41,485 nt of DNA from positions 1-41,485 of the forward strand of contig NZ_JAMOLN010000076.1 in NCBI RefSeq assembly GCF_024448165.1, read 5' to 3'. Under the pieces are notes generated by a model that worked only from the letters and a program-made list of their open reading frames with translations, had not been told where the DNA came from and searched no databases. The stretch's first letter is position 1. Every line of letters starts with the position of its first letter. Of the stretch, positions 24,283 to 31,986 are shown piece by piece. This DNA is from Streptomyces longispororuber. Its GTDB lineage: Bacteria > Actinomycetota > Actinomycetes > Streptomycetales > Streptomycetaceae. The position numbers and the translations under genes were made by a program.

Positions 24283-25274
24283 GCGGGCACCGCCTTCCTG
24301 CGCACGAGGGTGACCAGGAACGGCACGCCGATCAGCGCCGTCATCACTCCGGCGGGCACCTCGCTCGGCGGGAAGACCACCCGGCCCACGGTGTCGGAGA
24401 CCAGCAGCATCACGGGCCCGGTCAGCGCCGCCATCGGCAGCAGCCAGCGGTGGTCGGAGCCGACCAGGGCGCGGGCGATGTGCGGGACGGCCAGGCCGAT
24501 GAAGGCGATCGGGCCGGCGGCCGCCACCCCGACGCCGGTGAGGATCGTCGCGCCGAGACCGCCGACGATCCGGACGGTCGCCACCCGCTGCCCGAGGCCC
24601 TTCGCCACGTCCTCGCCGAGCGCGAGCGCGTCCAGGCCGCGGGCGACGGACAGCACGAGGACGGTGCCGAGGAGCAGGAACGGCCAGACCTGGCCGACCA
24701 GTTCCGTGTCCCGGCCGGAGAGCGAGCCGACCTGCCAGAAGCGGAACTCGTCGAGCGCGGAGGCCTTCGTGGTGAGGATCGCGGTGGTGACGGAGACCAG
24801 CAGAGCGTTGATCGCGGCGCCGCCGAGCGCCAGTTTCACCGGGGTCGCGCCGCCTCTGCCACTGGACGCGATGGCGTACACGGCGACGGAGGCGAGGCCC
24901 GCGCCGACGAACGCGATCCACACGTAGCCGGTCAGGGTGTGGATGCCGAGGTAGGCGATGGCCAGGACCACGCCCACGGACGCGCCCTGGCTGATGCCGA
25001 GGATGCCCGGGTCGGCGATGGGGTTGCGCGTGATGCCCTGGAGGACGGTGCCGGCGAGCGCGAGGGCCGCCCCGACCATCAGGCCGATGAGCGTGCGCGG
25101 CAGCCGCAGGCCCCTGACCACCTCGGCGGCGTCGCTGTGCCCGCCGTGCAGCAGGGCGTCGAACACGGCGGACGGCGCGATCGCCCGGGCTCCCACCGCG
25201 AGGCTGAGCAGCACCGCGAGGGCCAGCGCCACCACCGCCGCCACGATCGCGACGGCGCGGCGTCTGACGGGCAT
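24279..25274 (-). CDS. FecCD-family siderophore permease (first)
   Basis: Inner-membrane permease of 331 residues, first gene of the importer operon. It has LRLPRTLIGLMVGAALALAG, NPIADPGILGISQGAS and PHIARALVGSDHRWLLP, the standard FecCD landmarks, and about 9-10 hydrophobic helices. ATG 25274 lies 40 nt from the iron box. Together with the second permease, ATPase and lipoprotein it forms a complete importer; no siderophore biosynthesis gene is in the window, so the ligand may be a siderophore made elsewhere or by another organism. Confidence 0.94.
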   Translation of the reverse strand: MPVRRRAVAIVAAVVALALAVLLSLAVGARAIAPSAVFDALLHGGHSDAAEVVRGLRLPRTLIGLMVGAALALAGTVLQGITRNPIADPGILGISQGASVGVVLAIAYLGIHTLTGYVWIAFVGAGLASVAVYAIASSGRGGATPVKLALGGAAINALLVSVTTAILTTKASALDEFRFWQVGSLSGRDTELVGQVWPFLLLGTVLVLSVARGLDALALGEDVAKGLGQRVATVRIVGGLGATILTGVGVAAAGPIAFIGLAVPHIARALVGSDHRWLLPMAALTGPVMLLVSDTVGRVVFPPSEVPAGVMTALIGVPFLVTLVRRKAVPA

Positions 25275-25313
25275 GGGCGTGTTCTCTCCGCAGTAGGGTC
25301 CGGAATGTCTTGG

Positions 25314-25332
25314 CTTGGTAAGGCTTAGCTAA
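25314..25332. promoter_or_regulatory. Iron box (DmdR1/IdeR-type operator)
   Basis: CTTGGTAAGGCTTAGCTAA matches the actinobacterial iron-box consensus TTAGGTTAGGCTNACCTAA at 14 of the 18 defined positions. It lies in the 104-nt gap between the divergent importer operon and HAD gene, 40 nt upstream of the first permease. DtxR-family repressors with bound Fe(II) are expected to shut the importer off in iron-rich cells. Confidence 0.75.
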
Positions 25333-25378
25333 GTATTCCTCGGGAAAGCCCATCGTATGCCCGGGCAGAATGGCACCC

Positions 25379-26017
25379 ATGGCTGACCTCCAGGACCCCA
25401 CGCACCCCACCGGCCCCACGGTCGGCTTCGACCTCGACATGACGCTGATCGACTCCCGGCCCGGCATCCACGCCACGTGGCTCGCCCTGTCCGAGCGGAC
25501 CGGCACGTACGTGGACGCGGACCTGGTCGTCACCCGGCTCGGGCCACCGCTGGAGACGGAGCTCGCCCACTGGTTCCCCGCCGAGCAGATCCCGGCCATG
25601 GCCGATCTCTACCGTGAGATGTATCCCACACACGCGATCACGGGCACGCTGCCGATGCCCGGCGTCCACGAGACGATCGCCGCCGTGCACGCGGCGGGCG
25701 GCCGGGCCGTCGTCGTCACCGCCAAGTACGAGCCCAACGCGAAACTGCACCTGCAGCATCTGGACATCGCGGCGGACGCCGTCGTCGGAAACCTGTGGGC
25801 CGAGGGCAAGGGCGAGGCGCTGCGCGAGCACGGCGCGAGCGTCTACGTCGGCGATCACGTCGGTGACGTGCGCGGCGCCCGCACGGCGAACGCGCTGTCC
25901 GTGGGCGTGACGACCGGGCCGTGCGACGCGGCGGAACTGCGCGCCGCGGGCGCCGACGTGATTCTCGCCGACCTGACCGAATTCCCGGCCTGGCTGGATC
26001 GTTACGTACGCGCCTGA
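25379..26017 (+). CDS. HAD-family hydrolase
   Basis: Cytoplasmic phosphatase-type enzyme of about 212 residues in the haloacid dehalogenase superfamily. Motif I is FDLDMTLIDS near the N-terminus, motif II VVTAK near residue 118, and motif IV VYVGDHVGDVRGAR near 156; a helical cap lies between I and II. The second Asp of motif I makes it a likely phosphohydrolase (phosphoglycolate phosphatase-like). Two ATG codons are possible, 25370 and 25379, and neither has a clear ribosome site. The stop overlaps the end of the small convergent gene by 16 nt. It shares an intergenic region with the iron importer, but nothing else ties it to iron. Confidence 0.9.
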   Translation: MADLQDPTHPTGPTVGFDLDMTLIDSRPGIHATWLALSERTGTYVDADLVVTRLGPPLETELAHWFPAEQIPAMADLYREMYPTHAITGTLPMPGVHETIAAVHAAGGRAVVVTAKYEPNAKLHLQHLDIAADAVVGNLWAEGKGEALREHGASVYVGDHVGDVRGARTANALSVGVTTGPCDAAELRAAGADVILADLTEFPAWLDRYVRA

Positions 26018-26256
26018 CGGCGCTGGGCCGCGATGCCGCGCAGTATGCCGGCGGCGGCCAGGAGAAAACCGACGCCCATCAGCATGCACACCGCATAAGC
26101 GACGGGCGGGAACGGGTCGGTGTCCAGAAACAGCGGGGCCATCGTGACCAGGGTGGCGATCGCTCCCACGAGGAAGACGATGCCGCCCGCTTTCACGAGT
26201 CCGTCGCCGGGTCCAGTATCGGTCGCCCGGGAATTGGCTTGGGTTTTGTCGCGCAC
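26002..26256 (-). CDS. Small two-helix membrane protein
   Basis: Predicted 84-residue membrane protein: a polar N-terminus of 20 residues, hydrophobic segments at about 21-43 and 52-75 separated by a DTDPFPP loop, and a basic C-terminus (QRRQART) that should stay in the cytoplasm. Start GTG 26256 is preferred to an upstream start that would add a basic, non-conserved stretch. No family recognised. It overlaps the HAD gene tail to tail by 16 nt. Confidence 0.65.
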   Translation of the reverse strand: MRDKTQANSRATDTGPGDGLVKAGGIVFLVGAIATLVTMAPLFLDTDPFPPVAYAVCMLMGVGFLLAAAGILRGIAAQRRQART

Positions 26257-26312
26257 CCGGTCAGGGTAGTTCCCAGCGCATAAGGACAAGTACGGAACCC
26301 TTCGGCGACGTC

Positions 26313-26403
26313 TTGTCACCAGCCCCGTTCCCCATAGTCTTGGTGGCGGCGGGTCGGAACACGACCCGCTGTACTGCTATCCAGAGCGTTTTCTTTCTAG
26401 TAC
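26313..26403 (+). promoter_or_regulatory. Cold-shock gene promoter and structured 5' leader
   Basis: TTGTCA (26313-26318), 16 nt, TAGTCT (26335-26340) is a plausible HrdB promoter giving a leader of about 75 nt. Immediately after the start point, GCGGGTCG-gaaca-CGACCCGC (26349-26369) forms an 8-bp hairpin with a 5-nt loop. Then GTACT (26371-26375) pairs with AGTAC (26399-26403) around a U-rich loop that ends just before the ribosome site. Such a leader could adjust translation or stability with temperature. Confidence 0.5.
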
Positions 26404-26420
26404 GAGGACGAGGACTTCAC

Positions 26421-26804
26421 GTGCCTACCGGCAAGGTCAAGTGGTTCAACAGCGAGAAGGGCTTCGGCTTCCTCTCCCGCGACGACGGCGGCGACGTCTT
26501 CGTGCACTCCTCCGTACTGCCCGACGGTGTCGACGCCCTCAAGCCCGGCCAGCGCGTCGAGTTCGGGGTCGTCGCCGGCCAGCGGGGCGACCAGGCGCTC
26601 TCCGTCACGATCCTCGACCCGACCCCGTCGGTGGCCGCGGCGCAGCGCCGCAAGCCGGACGAACTGGCGTCGATCGTCCAGGACTTGACGACGCTGCTCG
26701 AGAACATCACGCCGATGCTGGAGCGCGGCCGCTACCCCGACAAGGCCGCCGGCAAGAAGATCGCCGGCCTGCTGCGGGCGGTGGCGGACCAGCTGGACGT
26801 CTGA
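26421..26804 (+). CDS. Cold-shock domain protein with C-terminal extension
   Basis: RNA/single-stranded-DNA-binding protein of 127 residues. Residues 1-66 form a cold-shock domain with KVKWFNSEKGFGFLSRDD (RNP1 KGFGFL) and VFVHSS (RNP2). The remaining 60 residues are a helical extension (ELASIVQDLTTLLENITPML to GLLRAVADQLDV) absent from the standard 67-residue Csp proteins but seen in many actinobacterial ones. GTG 26421 lies just after the purine-rich GAGGACGAGGA. The leader is structured. It ends 21 nt before the convergent mqnD gene. Confidence 0.94.
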   Translation: MPTGKVKWFNSEKGFGFLSRDDGGDVFVHSSVLPDGVDALKPGQRVEFGVVAGQRGDQALSVTILDPTPSVAAAQRRKPDELASIVQDLTTLLENITPMLERGRYPDKAAGKKIAGLLRAVADQLDV

Positions 26805-26825
26805 GCCGGAATCTTCTTACGGGTC

Positions 26826-27695
26826 CTACGGGAACGCGAGCGCGTCGGGGGCCAGGGCGGGCACCAGGCCCTCGGCCGCCGCCCGGGTCAGCAGTCCCCG
26901 GATCGCCGCGTAGCCGTCCTCGCCGAGGTCGGCGGTGAACTCGTTGACGTACAGGCCGATGTGCTGGTCGGCGACCGACGGGTCCATCTCCTGCGCGTGG
27001 TCCATCACGTACGCACGCGAGGCCTCCGGGTCGTCCCAGGCCATGCGCACCGACGTGCGGACGGCGTCCGCGTACCCGCGCAGCTTCTCGGCGCCCAGGT
27101 CGCGCCGGGCGATGATCGCGCCGAGCGGGATCGGCAGACCGGTCGTCGCCTCCCAGTGCTCGCCCATGTCGGCGAGCTTGTGCAGACCGTAGTTCTGGTA
27201 CGTGAAGCGGGCCTCGTGGATGACGAGACCGGCGTCGATCTTCCCGTCCCGCACGGCCGGCATGATCTCGTGGAACGGCATGACGACGATCTCGCCGACG
27301 CCGCCGCCGGGCACCGTGTCGGCCGCCCACAGCCGGAACAGCAGATACGCGGTCGAGGTCTCGCTGGGCACCGCGACGCGCTTGTCGGAGAGGTCGACGC
27401 CCGGCTCGCGGGTCAGCACCAGCGGACCGCAGCCCCGGCCGAGCGCGCCGCCGCACGGCAGCAGCGCGTAGTCGTCGAGGACGTACGGCAGGACCGCGTA
27501 GGAGACCTTCAGGACGTCGTAGGCGTCCTCGCGGCGCTCGGCGACGCCGTTGGTGATGTCGATGTCGGCGAACGTCACGTCGAGCGCGGGGGCGCCCGGG
27601 ACGCGGCCGTGGGCCCAGGCGTCGAAGACGAAGGTGTCGTTCGGGCACGGCGAGAAGGCGATGCGTACTGCCGCGGCTTCGTTGTCGGTCGTCAT
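26826..27695 (-). CDS. mqnD: 1,4-dihydroxy-6-naphthoate synthase MqnD
   Basis: Enzyme of the futalosine route to menaquinone. MqnD converts cyclic de-hypoxanthine futalosine to 1,4-dihydroxy-6-naphthoate. The 289-residue protein has a periplasmic-binding-protein-like fold and the diagnostic SPCPNDTFVFDAW (residues 15-27), GVAERREDAYDVLKVSYAVLP, and VIHEARFTYQNYGL. ATG 27695 overlaps the mqnB stop (ATGA), and GGAG precedes it; an ATG four codons upstream is less likely. The pair is translationally coupled. Other pathway genes (mqnA, mqnC, mqnE) are not in the window. Confidence 0.95.
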   Translation of the reverse strand: MTTDNEAAAVRIAFSPCPNDTFVFDAWAHGRVPGAPALDVTFADIDITNGVAERREDAYDVLKVSYAVLPYVLDDYALLPCGGALGRGCGPLVLTREPGVDLSDKRVAVPSETSTAYLLFRLWAADTVPGGGVGEIVVMPFHEIMPAVRDGKIDAGLVIHEARFTYQNYGLHKLADMGEHWEATTGLPIPLGAIIARRDLGAEKLRGYADAVRTSVRMAWDDPEASRAYVMDHAQEMDPSVADQHIGLYVNEFTADLGEDGYAAIRGLLTRAAAEGLVPALAPDALAFP

Positions 27696-28408
27696 GAACT
27701 GCTCCAACTCGTGAGGACGGGCGCCGACTTCCCGAACGCGTCGGTGAGCGCGGCCAGCGCGTCACCGATCCGCCAGGCGGCGCGGTCGCGGGGCCCGACG
27801 GCGTTGGAGACGGCACGTATCTCGGCCACCGGTACGCCGTGCGCGGCGGCGGCCTCGGCGACCCCGAAGCCCTCCATCGCCTCGGCGACGGCGCCCGGGT
27901 GGCGCTGGGCGAGCAGCGCGGCGCGGTCGGCGGTGCCGGTCACCGTGGAGACGGTGAGCACGGTGCCGACGGCGGCGGCATCCAGGGACAGGGCCGCGGC
28001 GAGGTCTCGTACGAGGGATGCCGGCGGACGGTGGGTGACGGTCCCGAAACCGAGCTCGGTGACCGGGAGGAACCCCTCGGGGGTCTCGGCGCCCAGATCG
28101 GCGACGGTGATCGCGTCGGCCACCAGGAGGGCGCCGGGCGGGGCGGTGAAGCCGCCGCCGATGCCGGCCGAGACGGCCAGGGTGTACGGGCGGCCGGCCA
28201 GTGCGGCCGTGGTGAGCGCGGTGGCCGTGCCCGCGGCGGCGGCCGCGGGGCCCACCCCGACGGCGACCACGTCGACCGCCGGATGTGCGTCGAGCAGGCC
28301 CTGCGCCACCGCGTCCCGTTCGGCCGGGACGGCGGTGGCGACGAGGACGCGTGCCGCTGCCGGGCTACCGGTGGACGTCAGGAGTCCTTCTTGAGCTTGA
28401 ACGACCAC
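27692..28408 (-). CDS. mqnB: Futalosine hydrolase MqnB
   Basis: Nucleoside hydrolase that removes the purine base from (aminodeoxy)futalosine in menaquinone synthesis. The nucleoside-phosphorylase fold is visible: VLVATAVPAERDAV at the start, SAGIGGGFTAPPGALLVAD near 80-98, and EAMEGFGVAEAAAAHGVPV near 180-198, where the conserved Glu pair lies. The start is unclear. No ATG exists; the in-frame GTG 28408 gives 238 residues and overlaps the DUF2771 gene by 31 nt, while a CTG at 28381 would match the usual family length. It is coupled to mqnD by an ATGA overlap. Confidence 0.9.
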   Translation of the reverse strand: MVVQAQEGLLTSTGSPAAARVLVATAVPAERDAVAQGLLDAHPAVDVVAVGVGPAAAAAGTATALTTAALAGRPYTLAVSAGIGGGFTAPPGALLVADAITVADLGAETPEGFLPVTELGFGTVTHRPPASLVRDLAAALSLDAAAVGTVLTVSTVTGTADRAALLAQRHPGAVAEAMEGFGVAEAAAAHGVPVAEIRAVSNAVGPRDRAAWRIGDALAALTDAFGKSAPVLTSWSSS

Positions 28409-28854
28409 AGGCCGTACGCCTTGGAGTTGGCGCCCGCCAGGATGGTGACCGTGGTGGAGGAGCCGGTGGCGCCGTACTGCTGGTTGAAGAACACGCTGCC
28501 GGGAACCGTGCGGTAGGTCTTCTTGCTGGAGTCGGTCAGCGGCTGACCGTTCATCAGCAGCGTCCAGCCCTTGTCCGCGATCTCCGGGTCGACGCCGAAG
28601 CGGACCGTCGCGTCGGGGTCCACCGAGATGGACTTGGCGTCCTTGTCCTTCAGGCAGTCCTGGAGGGAGGACGGCTTGAGCGCTTCGCCGTCGTTGTAGC
28701 AGGAGGCCTCGGAGTGCACCGTGTTGCGGTCCACCGTGACGGTGGCCAGCGGGGTCGGCTTGTCGCAGGCGGAGAGGGCGAGCAGTCCGGCGCCGACGGC
28801 ACCGACGGCAGCCATGGCGCGGCGGTGGCGCGCGGCGAAACGCTGGGAGGTCAT
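28378..28854 (-). CDS. DUF2771 lipoprotein
   Basis: Predicted lipoprotein of 158 residues. The signal peptide ends at the lipobox LSAC with C30, and the mature part contains a conserved Cys pair (SCYND and DCLKD) that may form a disulfide, then a beta-rich region (ATVRFGVDPEIADKGWTLLM) typical of DUF2771. It is the first gene ahead of mqnB-mqnD, so the three may share a transcript. Function unknown; an extracellular role is indicated by the lipid anchor. Confidence 0.85.
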   Translation of the reverse strand: MTSQRFAARHRRAMAAVGAVGAGLLALSACDKPTPLATVTVDRNTVHSEASCYNDGEALKPSSLQDCLKDKDAKSISVDPDATVRFGVDPEIADKGWTLLMNGQPLTDSSKKTYRTVPGSVFFNQQYGATGSSTTVTILAGANSKAYGLWSFKLKKDS

Positions 28855-28991
28855 GGCCGAAGGCTATCGGGAGGCATCGGCCCCGTTGCGAGCCGGGTAC
28901 GGCGTGCCGCGTCCCTCCGGGTTTGCGTGGTCCCGCGTGGGCGTGTGCCGTGACCTGTCGCGTTGGCGTGTGCGGGTGATCTGTGGCCGGC

Positions 28992-29125
28992 CGCGCCCCG
29001 CGGCGGAGCCGCTGATGACGCAGCCCCGCGCCCCTGAAGGCATGCGCTGCGCGCGGCCTTCTCCCCCGGGGAGATGCCGCACGGAGTGCGCATCTCAGGG
29101 GCGCGGGGAACTGCGCGAGAAGCCC
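28992..29125. repeat. Cluster of dispersed repeats between DUF2771 and MFS genes
   Basis: 28992-29037 is the inverted partner of 14751-14796 (44 of 46 bases). It is followed by TCTCCCC-c-GGGGAGA (29060-29074), an imperfect hairpin GATGCCGCAC/GTGCGCATC (29073-29094), and an inverted copy of the GCGCAGTTCCCC repeat (29095-29125). No gene is credible in 28855-29167. The stack of stems suggests terminator activity downstream of the MFS gene, which is read towards it. Confidence 0.65.
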
Positions 29126-29167
29126 CACCGGCCCGCAGAGGCCGACGCGCCAGAAACCCGGCAGACG

Positions 29168-30607
29168 CTAGGCCACCCGAGCCGAACGCCCCGCCCCACC
29201 CCGTGCCGCGGCCAGAAGACCCCGCACCGTCGTCAGCCACCCCACCGCCACGATCCCCGCCGCCACCGAGAGCCCCAGCGCCCCGTTCAACGGCAGCGCG
29301 ATCCCGATCGCCCCACCCAGCACCCACGCCACCTGCAACAACGTCTCCGACCTGGCGAACGCCGACGTCCGCACCGCCTCCGGCACGTCCCGCTGGATCG
29401 TCGCGTCCAGCGACAGCTTGGACAGGGCCTGCGCGAACCCGGCGACCGCCGCGAGGAACGCCGTCATCACCGCCCCGAAGAAGATCGCCGACGTGATCGC
29501 GACACCGAGCACCACCGCCACCACGGTCACGATGATGATCTCGGGCGCCCGCGCCTTCAGCCACGCCCCGACCGCCGTGCCCAGCGCGTTTCCCGCGCCC
29601 GCCGCCACGCCGACGATGCCGAGCGACACGGCCGCGCTCTGCCCGGTCATCGGATGCTCGCGCAGCAGGAACGCCAGGAAGAAGATCAGGAAGCCGGAGA
29701 GGGCCTTCAGCGAGGCGTTCGCCCCGAGGGCGTGGGTGACGGCGGGACCGACCGTGCGCAGCCCGGGCCGGCGCTGCCGCTTGCCAGGACCGTGCAGGTG
29801 CTCCTCGTCCGCCGCGAGCAGCGCCTTGCTCTCGCCCTTCGCCGAGTCGACCTTGCGCGGCATCGAGAACGACAGGAACATCCCGGTCACGTACAGCACG
29901 AAGGCCCCGAACAGCGGCCAGCGCGGCCCGATCGTCTGCAGTCCCGCCCCGACCGGGGCCGCCGCGGCCGTGGCGAGCAGCCCGGCCAGCGTGACCCGCG
30001 AATTCGCCTTCACGAGGGAGAAGCGGGCCGGCAGCAGCCGTGGCACCACCGCCGAGCGCACCACGCCGTACGCCTTCGACGCGACGAGCACGCCGAGCGC
30101 CGCCGGGTACAGCTGGAGGCTGCCGCTGACCACCGCGCTCGACAGGACCAGCGCGAGCAGCGCCCGCGCCAGCATCGAACCGGCCATCGCGGCCCGCCGC
30201 CCGTGCGGCAGCCGGTCGAGCAGCGGCCCGATGACGGGCGCCAGGAGGGTGAAGGGCGCCATCGTGATGGCGAGGTAGAGGGCGACCCGGCCGCGGGCCT
30301 CGTCCGTGGGGACGGAGAAGAACACCGTGGACGCGAGGGCGATGGTGATCATGACGTCACCCGCGCCGTTCACCGCGTGCAGTTCGATCAGTTTTCCGAG
30401 ACCGGACTCGCCCGCGCCGTGCGCGTGGGTCGCTTTCCGGATGCCGCGCGCCGTGCCGGTGAACGGCAGGTGCAGGGCACGCCCGATCTTGCGGACGGCC
30501 CCGCGCACCGGGCCCGCACCGCTGTATTCGTACCGTGTCGCACCAGATGAACCGGACGAACGCGACGAACTCGCCGAGCTGGACGACGACGACCTTGCGG
30601 CAGTCAC
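29168..30607 (-). CDS. MFS transporter, 12-helix type with Ser-rich N-terminus
   Basis: Major-facilitator membrane protein of 479 residues with about 12 hydrophobic helices starting near residue 65. The cytoplasmic N-terminus carries a run of Ser (residues 5-18) and a basic amphipathic stretch. Motifs such as GPLLDRLPHGRRAAM and LGIVGVAAGAGNALGTAVG fit the family. The substrate is unknown. Start GTG 30607 is preceded by AAGGGG at 12 nt; the frame is open for another 100 codons upstream, but that part overlaps the promoter region of the divergent DUF3027 gene. The 302-nt gap 30608-30909 between the two holds no gene that I can support, only their promoters. Confidence 0.88.
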   Translation of the reverse strand: MTAARSSSSSSASSSRSSGSSGATRYEYSGAGPVRGAVRKIGRALHLPFTGTARGIRKATHAHGAGESGLGKLIELHAVNGAGDVMITIALASTVFFSVPTDEARGRVALYLAITMAPFTLLAPVIGPLLDRLPHGRRAAMAGSMLARALLALVLSSAVVSGSLQLYPAALGVLVASKAYGVVRSAVVPRLLPARFSLVKANSRVTLAGLLATAAAAPVGAGLQTIGPRWPLFGAFVLYVTGMFLSFSMPRKVDSAKGESKALLAADEEHLHGPGKRQRRPGLRTVGPAVTHALGANASLKALSGFLIFFLAFLLREHPMTGQSAAVSLGIVGVAAGAGNALGTAVGAWLKARAPEIIIVTVVAVVLGVAITSAIFFGAVMTAFLAAVAGFAQALSKLSLDATIQRDVPEAVRTSAFARSETLLQVAWVLGGAIGIALPLNGALGLSVAAGIVAVGWLTTVRGLLAAARGGAGRSARVA

Positions 30608-30909
30608 CCAGTCATAGTGCCCCTTGAACGCCCGTACTAGTGCCGATATGGGAGTGCGGGTCGGCTTTCGCGTCAGGTGCGGCTCGTACGTCGGTGTGGG
30701 CGCAGGGCGTGGAAGGAGGTAGCGTGCGTAGCGCGCCCGCGGCGGTTGTTCTCGGCCGCGCGCCTCTCGGCCATCCCGCAGAATGGATGGCGTAGGTGCG
30801 CCCGGAACGTCGGGCGTGGACGTCGACGCGGCCCCCTGGTCCGCTCCGTCCGCGCTCCCGCTCACCGGACGGCGCACTCGTGAGACGGCGTAGGAGAGAA
30901 GCGATACCT

Positions 30910-31836
30910 GTGAGCGCAGCGACAACGCGAAGCCGCACCCCTGACCGTCTGTGCGCCGAGGCGGTCGACATCGCCCGCGCCGCCGCCGAGGAGGCGGCCG
31001 CCCCCGGGGTGGTCGGTGAGCACGTCGAGACGGTCGTCGAGGGCGACCGCGTCGTCACGCACCTCTTCGAGTGCAAGGAGTTCGGCTACCGGGGCTGGCG
31101 CTGGGCCGTGACCGTGGCCCGGGCCTCCCGCGCCAAGCACGTCACGCTCGACGAGGTCGTGCTGCTGCCGGGCCCCGACGCGCTGCTGGCCCCCGAGTGG
31201 GTGCCGTGGAGCGAGCGGCTCCGTCCCGGCGACCTGGGCCCGGGCGACCTGCTGCCCACCGAGGCCGACGATCTGCGGCTCGAACCCGGCTTCTCCGGCG
31301 AGGACGCGCCGCCGCCGAACTCTCCGGTGTCCGAGGACATGGCCGAACTGGTCGAGGCGGAGGACGTCGAGGTGACGCAGGGGCCCGTGGCGGCCCTGCC
31401 CGTCGCGCCGGCCCGCGGCTCGATCGCGTCCGTCGCCGAGGAGCTCGGCATGCGGCGTGCGCGGGTCCTGTCGCGGTACGGGCTGCACGTCGCGGCCGAC
31501 CGCTGGGAGGAGTCGTTCGGCGCGAAGACCCCGATGGCGCAGGCCGCGCCCGCGACATGCGTCTCGTGCGGCTTCCTCACCCCGGTCGGCGGCTCCCTCG
31601 GCCAGGCCTTCGGCGTCTGCGCGAACGAGTTCTCGCCGGCGGACGGGCGGGTCGTCTCGCTGTCGTACGGGTGTGGTGGGCATTCGGAGGCCGCGGTCAT
31701 GCCGAAGCCGCCGCGGCCGGCGGAGCCGGTGATCGACGAGAACGTCGTCGACGCGTTTCCGCTCCGCGCGGAGCCGGATGCCGGGTCGGTCAGCGCTGCC
31801 CCCGCGACCGGCGCGGACGACCTCGGTCACTCGTAG
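30910..31836 (+). CDS. DUF3027 domain protein
   Basis: Cytoplasmic protein of 308 residues. The N-terminal half (PDRLCAEAVDIARAAAEEAA to ERLRPGDLGPGDLLPTEADD) is the DUF3027 core with the pattern FECKEFGYRGWRWAVTVARA. An acidic linker follows. The C-terminal part (AEELGMRRARVLSRYGLHVAADRW) precedes a Cys cluster: CVSCGF, CANEF and GCGGHSE, spaced like a zinc-binding site. GTG 30910 has GGAGAG 18 nt upstream (30892-30897). It is divergent from the MFS gene and read towards the sacsin-like ATPase, 150 nt away. No function is known to me. Confidence 0.85.
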   Translation: MSAATTRSRTPDRLCAEAVDIARAAAEEAAAPGVVGEHVETVVEGDRVVTHLFECKEFGYRGWRWAVTVARASRAKHVTLDEVVLLPGPDALLAPEWVPWSERLRPGDLGPGDLLPTEADDLRLEPGFSGEDAPPPNSPVSEDMAELVEAEDVEVTQGPVAALPVAPARGSIASVAEELGMRRARVLSRYGLHVAADRWEESFGAKTPMAQAAPATCVSCGFLTPVGGSLGQAFGVCANEFSPADGRVVSLSYGCGGHSEAAVMPKPPRPAEPVIDENVVDAFPLRAEPDAGSVSAAPATGADDLGHS

Positions 31837-31860
31837 GCAGGTCTCTGCCGCGTCGACGGC

Positions 31861-31899
31861 TGCGGCTCCGCCTCGGGGCGCGAGAAGCCCCACCCACCC
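31861..31899 (-). repeat. Partial dispersed repeat between DUF3027 and sacsin-like genes
   Basis: TGCGGCTCCGCCTCGGGGCG and the following CGAGAAGCCCCAC resemble the right end of the repeats at 14775-14803 and 29110-29128. It is 25 nt past the DUF3027 stop. Confidence 0.5.
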
Positions 31900-31986
31900 G
31901 CACCCGGTGACGCGACGCCGGGTTCCGTGGTGCGGAGCGATAACGTTCGGCCCCGGACCTGACCACGCCGCCCAGAGGAGTCACCC

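Noticed and set aside
30608..30909. Small genes in the gap between the MFS and DUF3027 genes
   Set aside because: Short open frames exist, but none has a ribosome site plus coding-like composition; they read as Arg-rich shadow frames.
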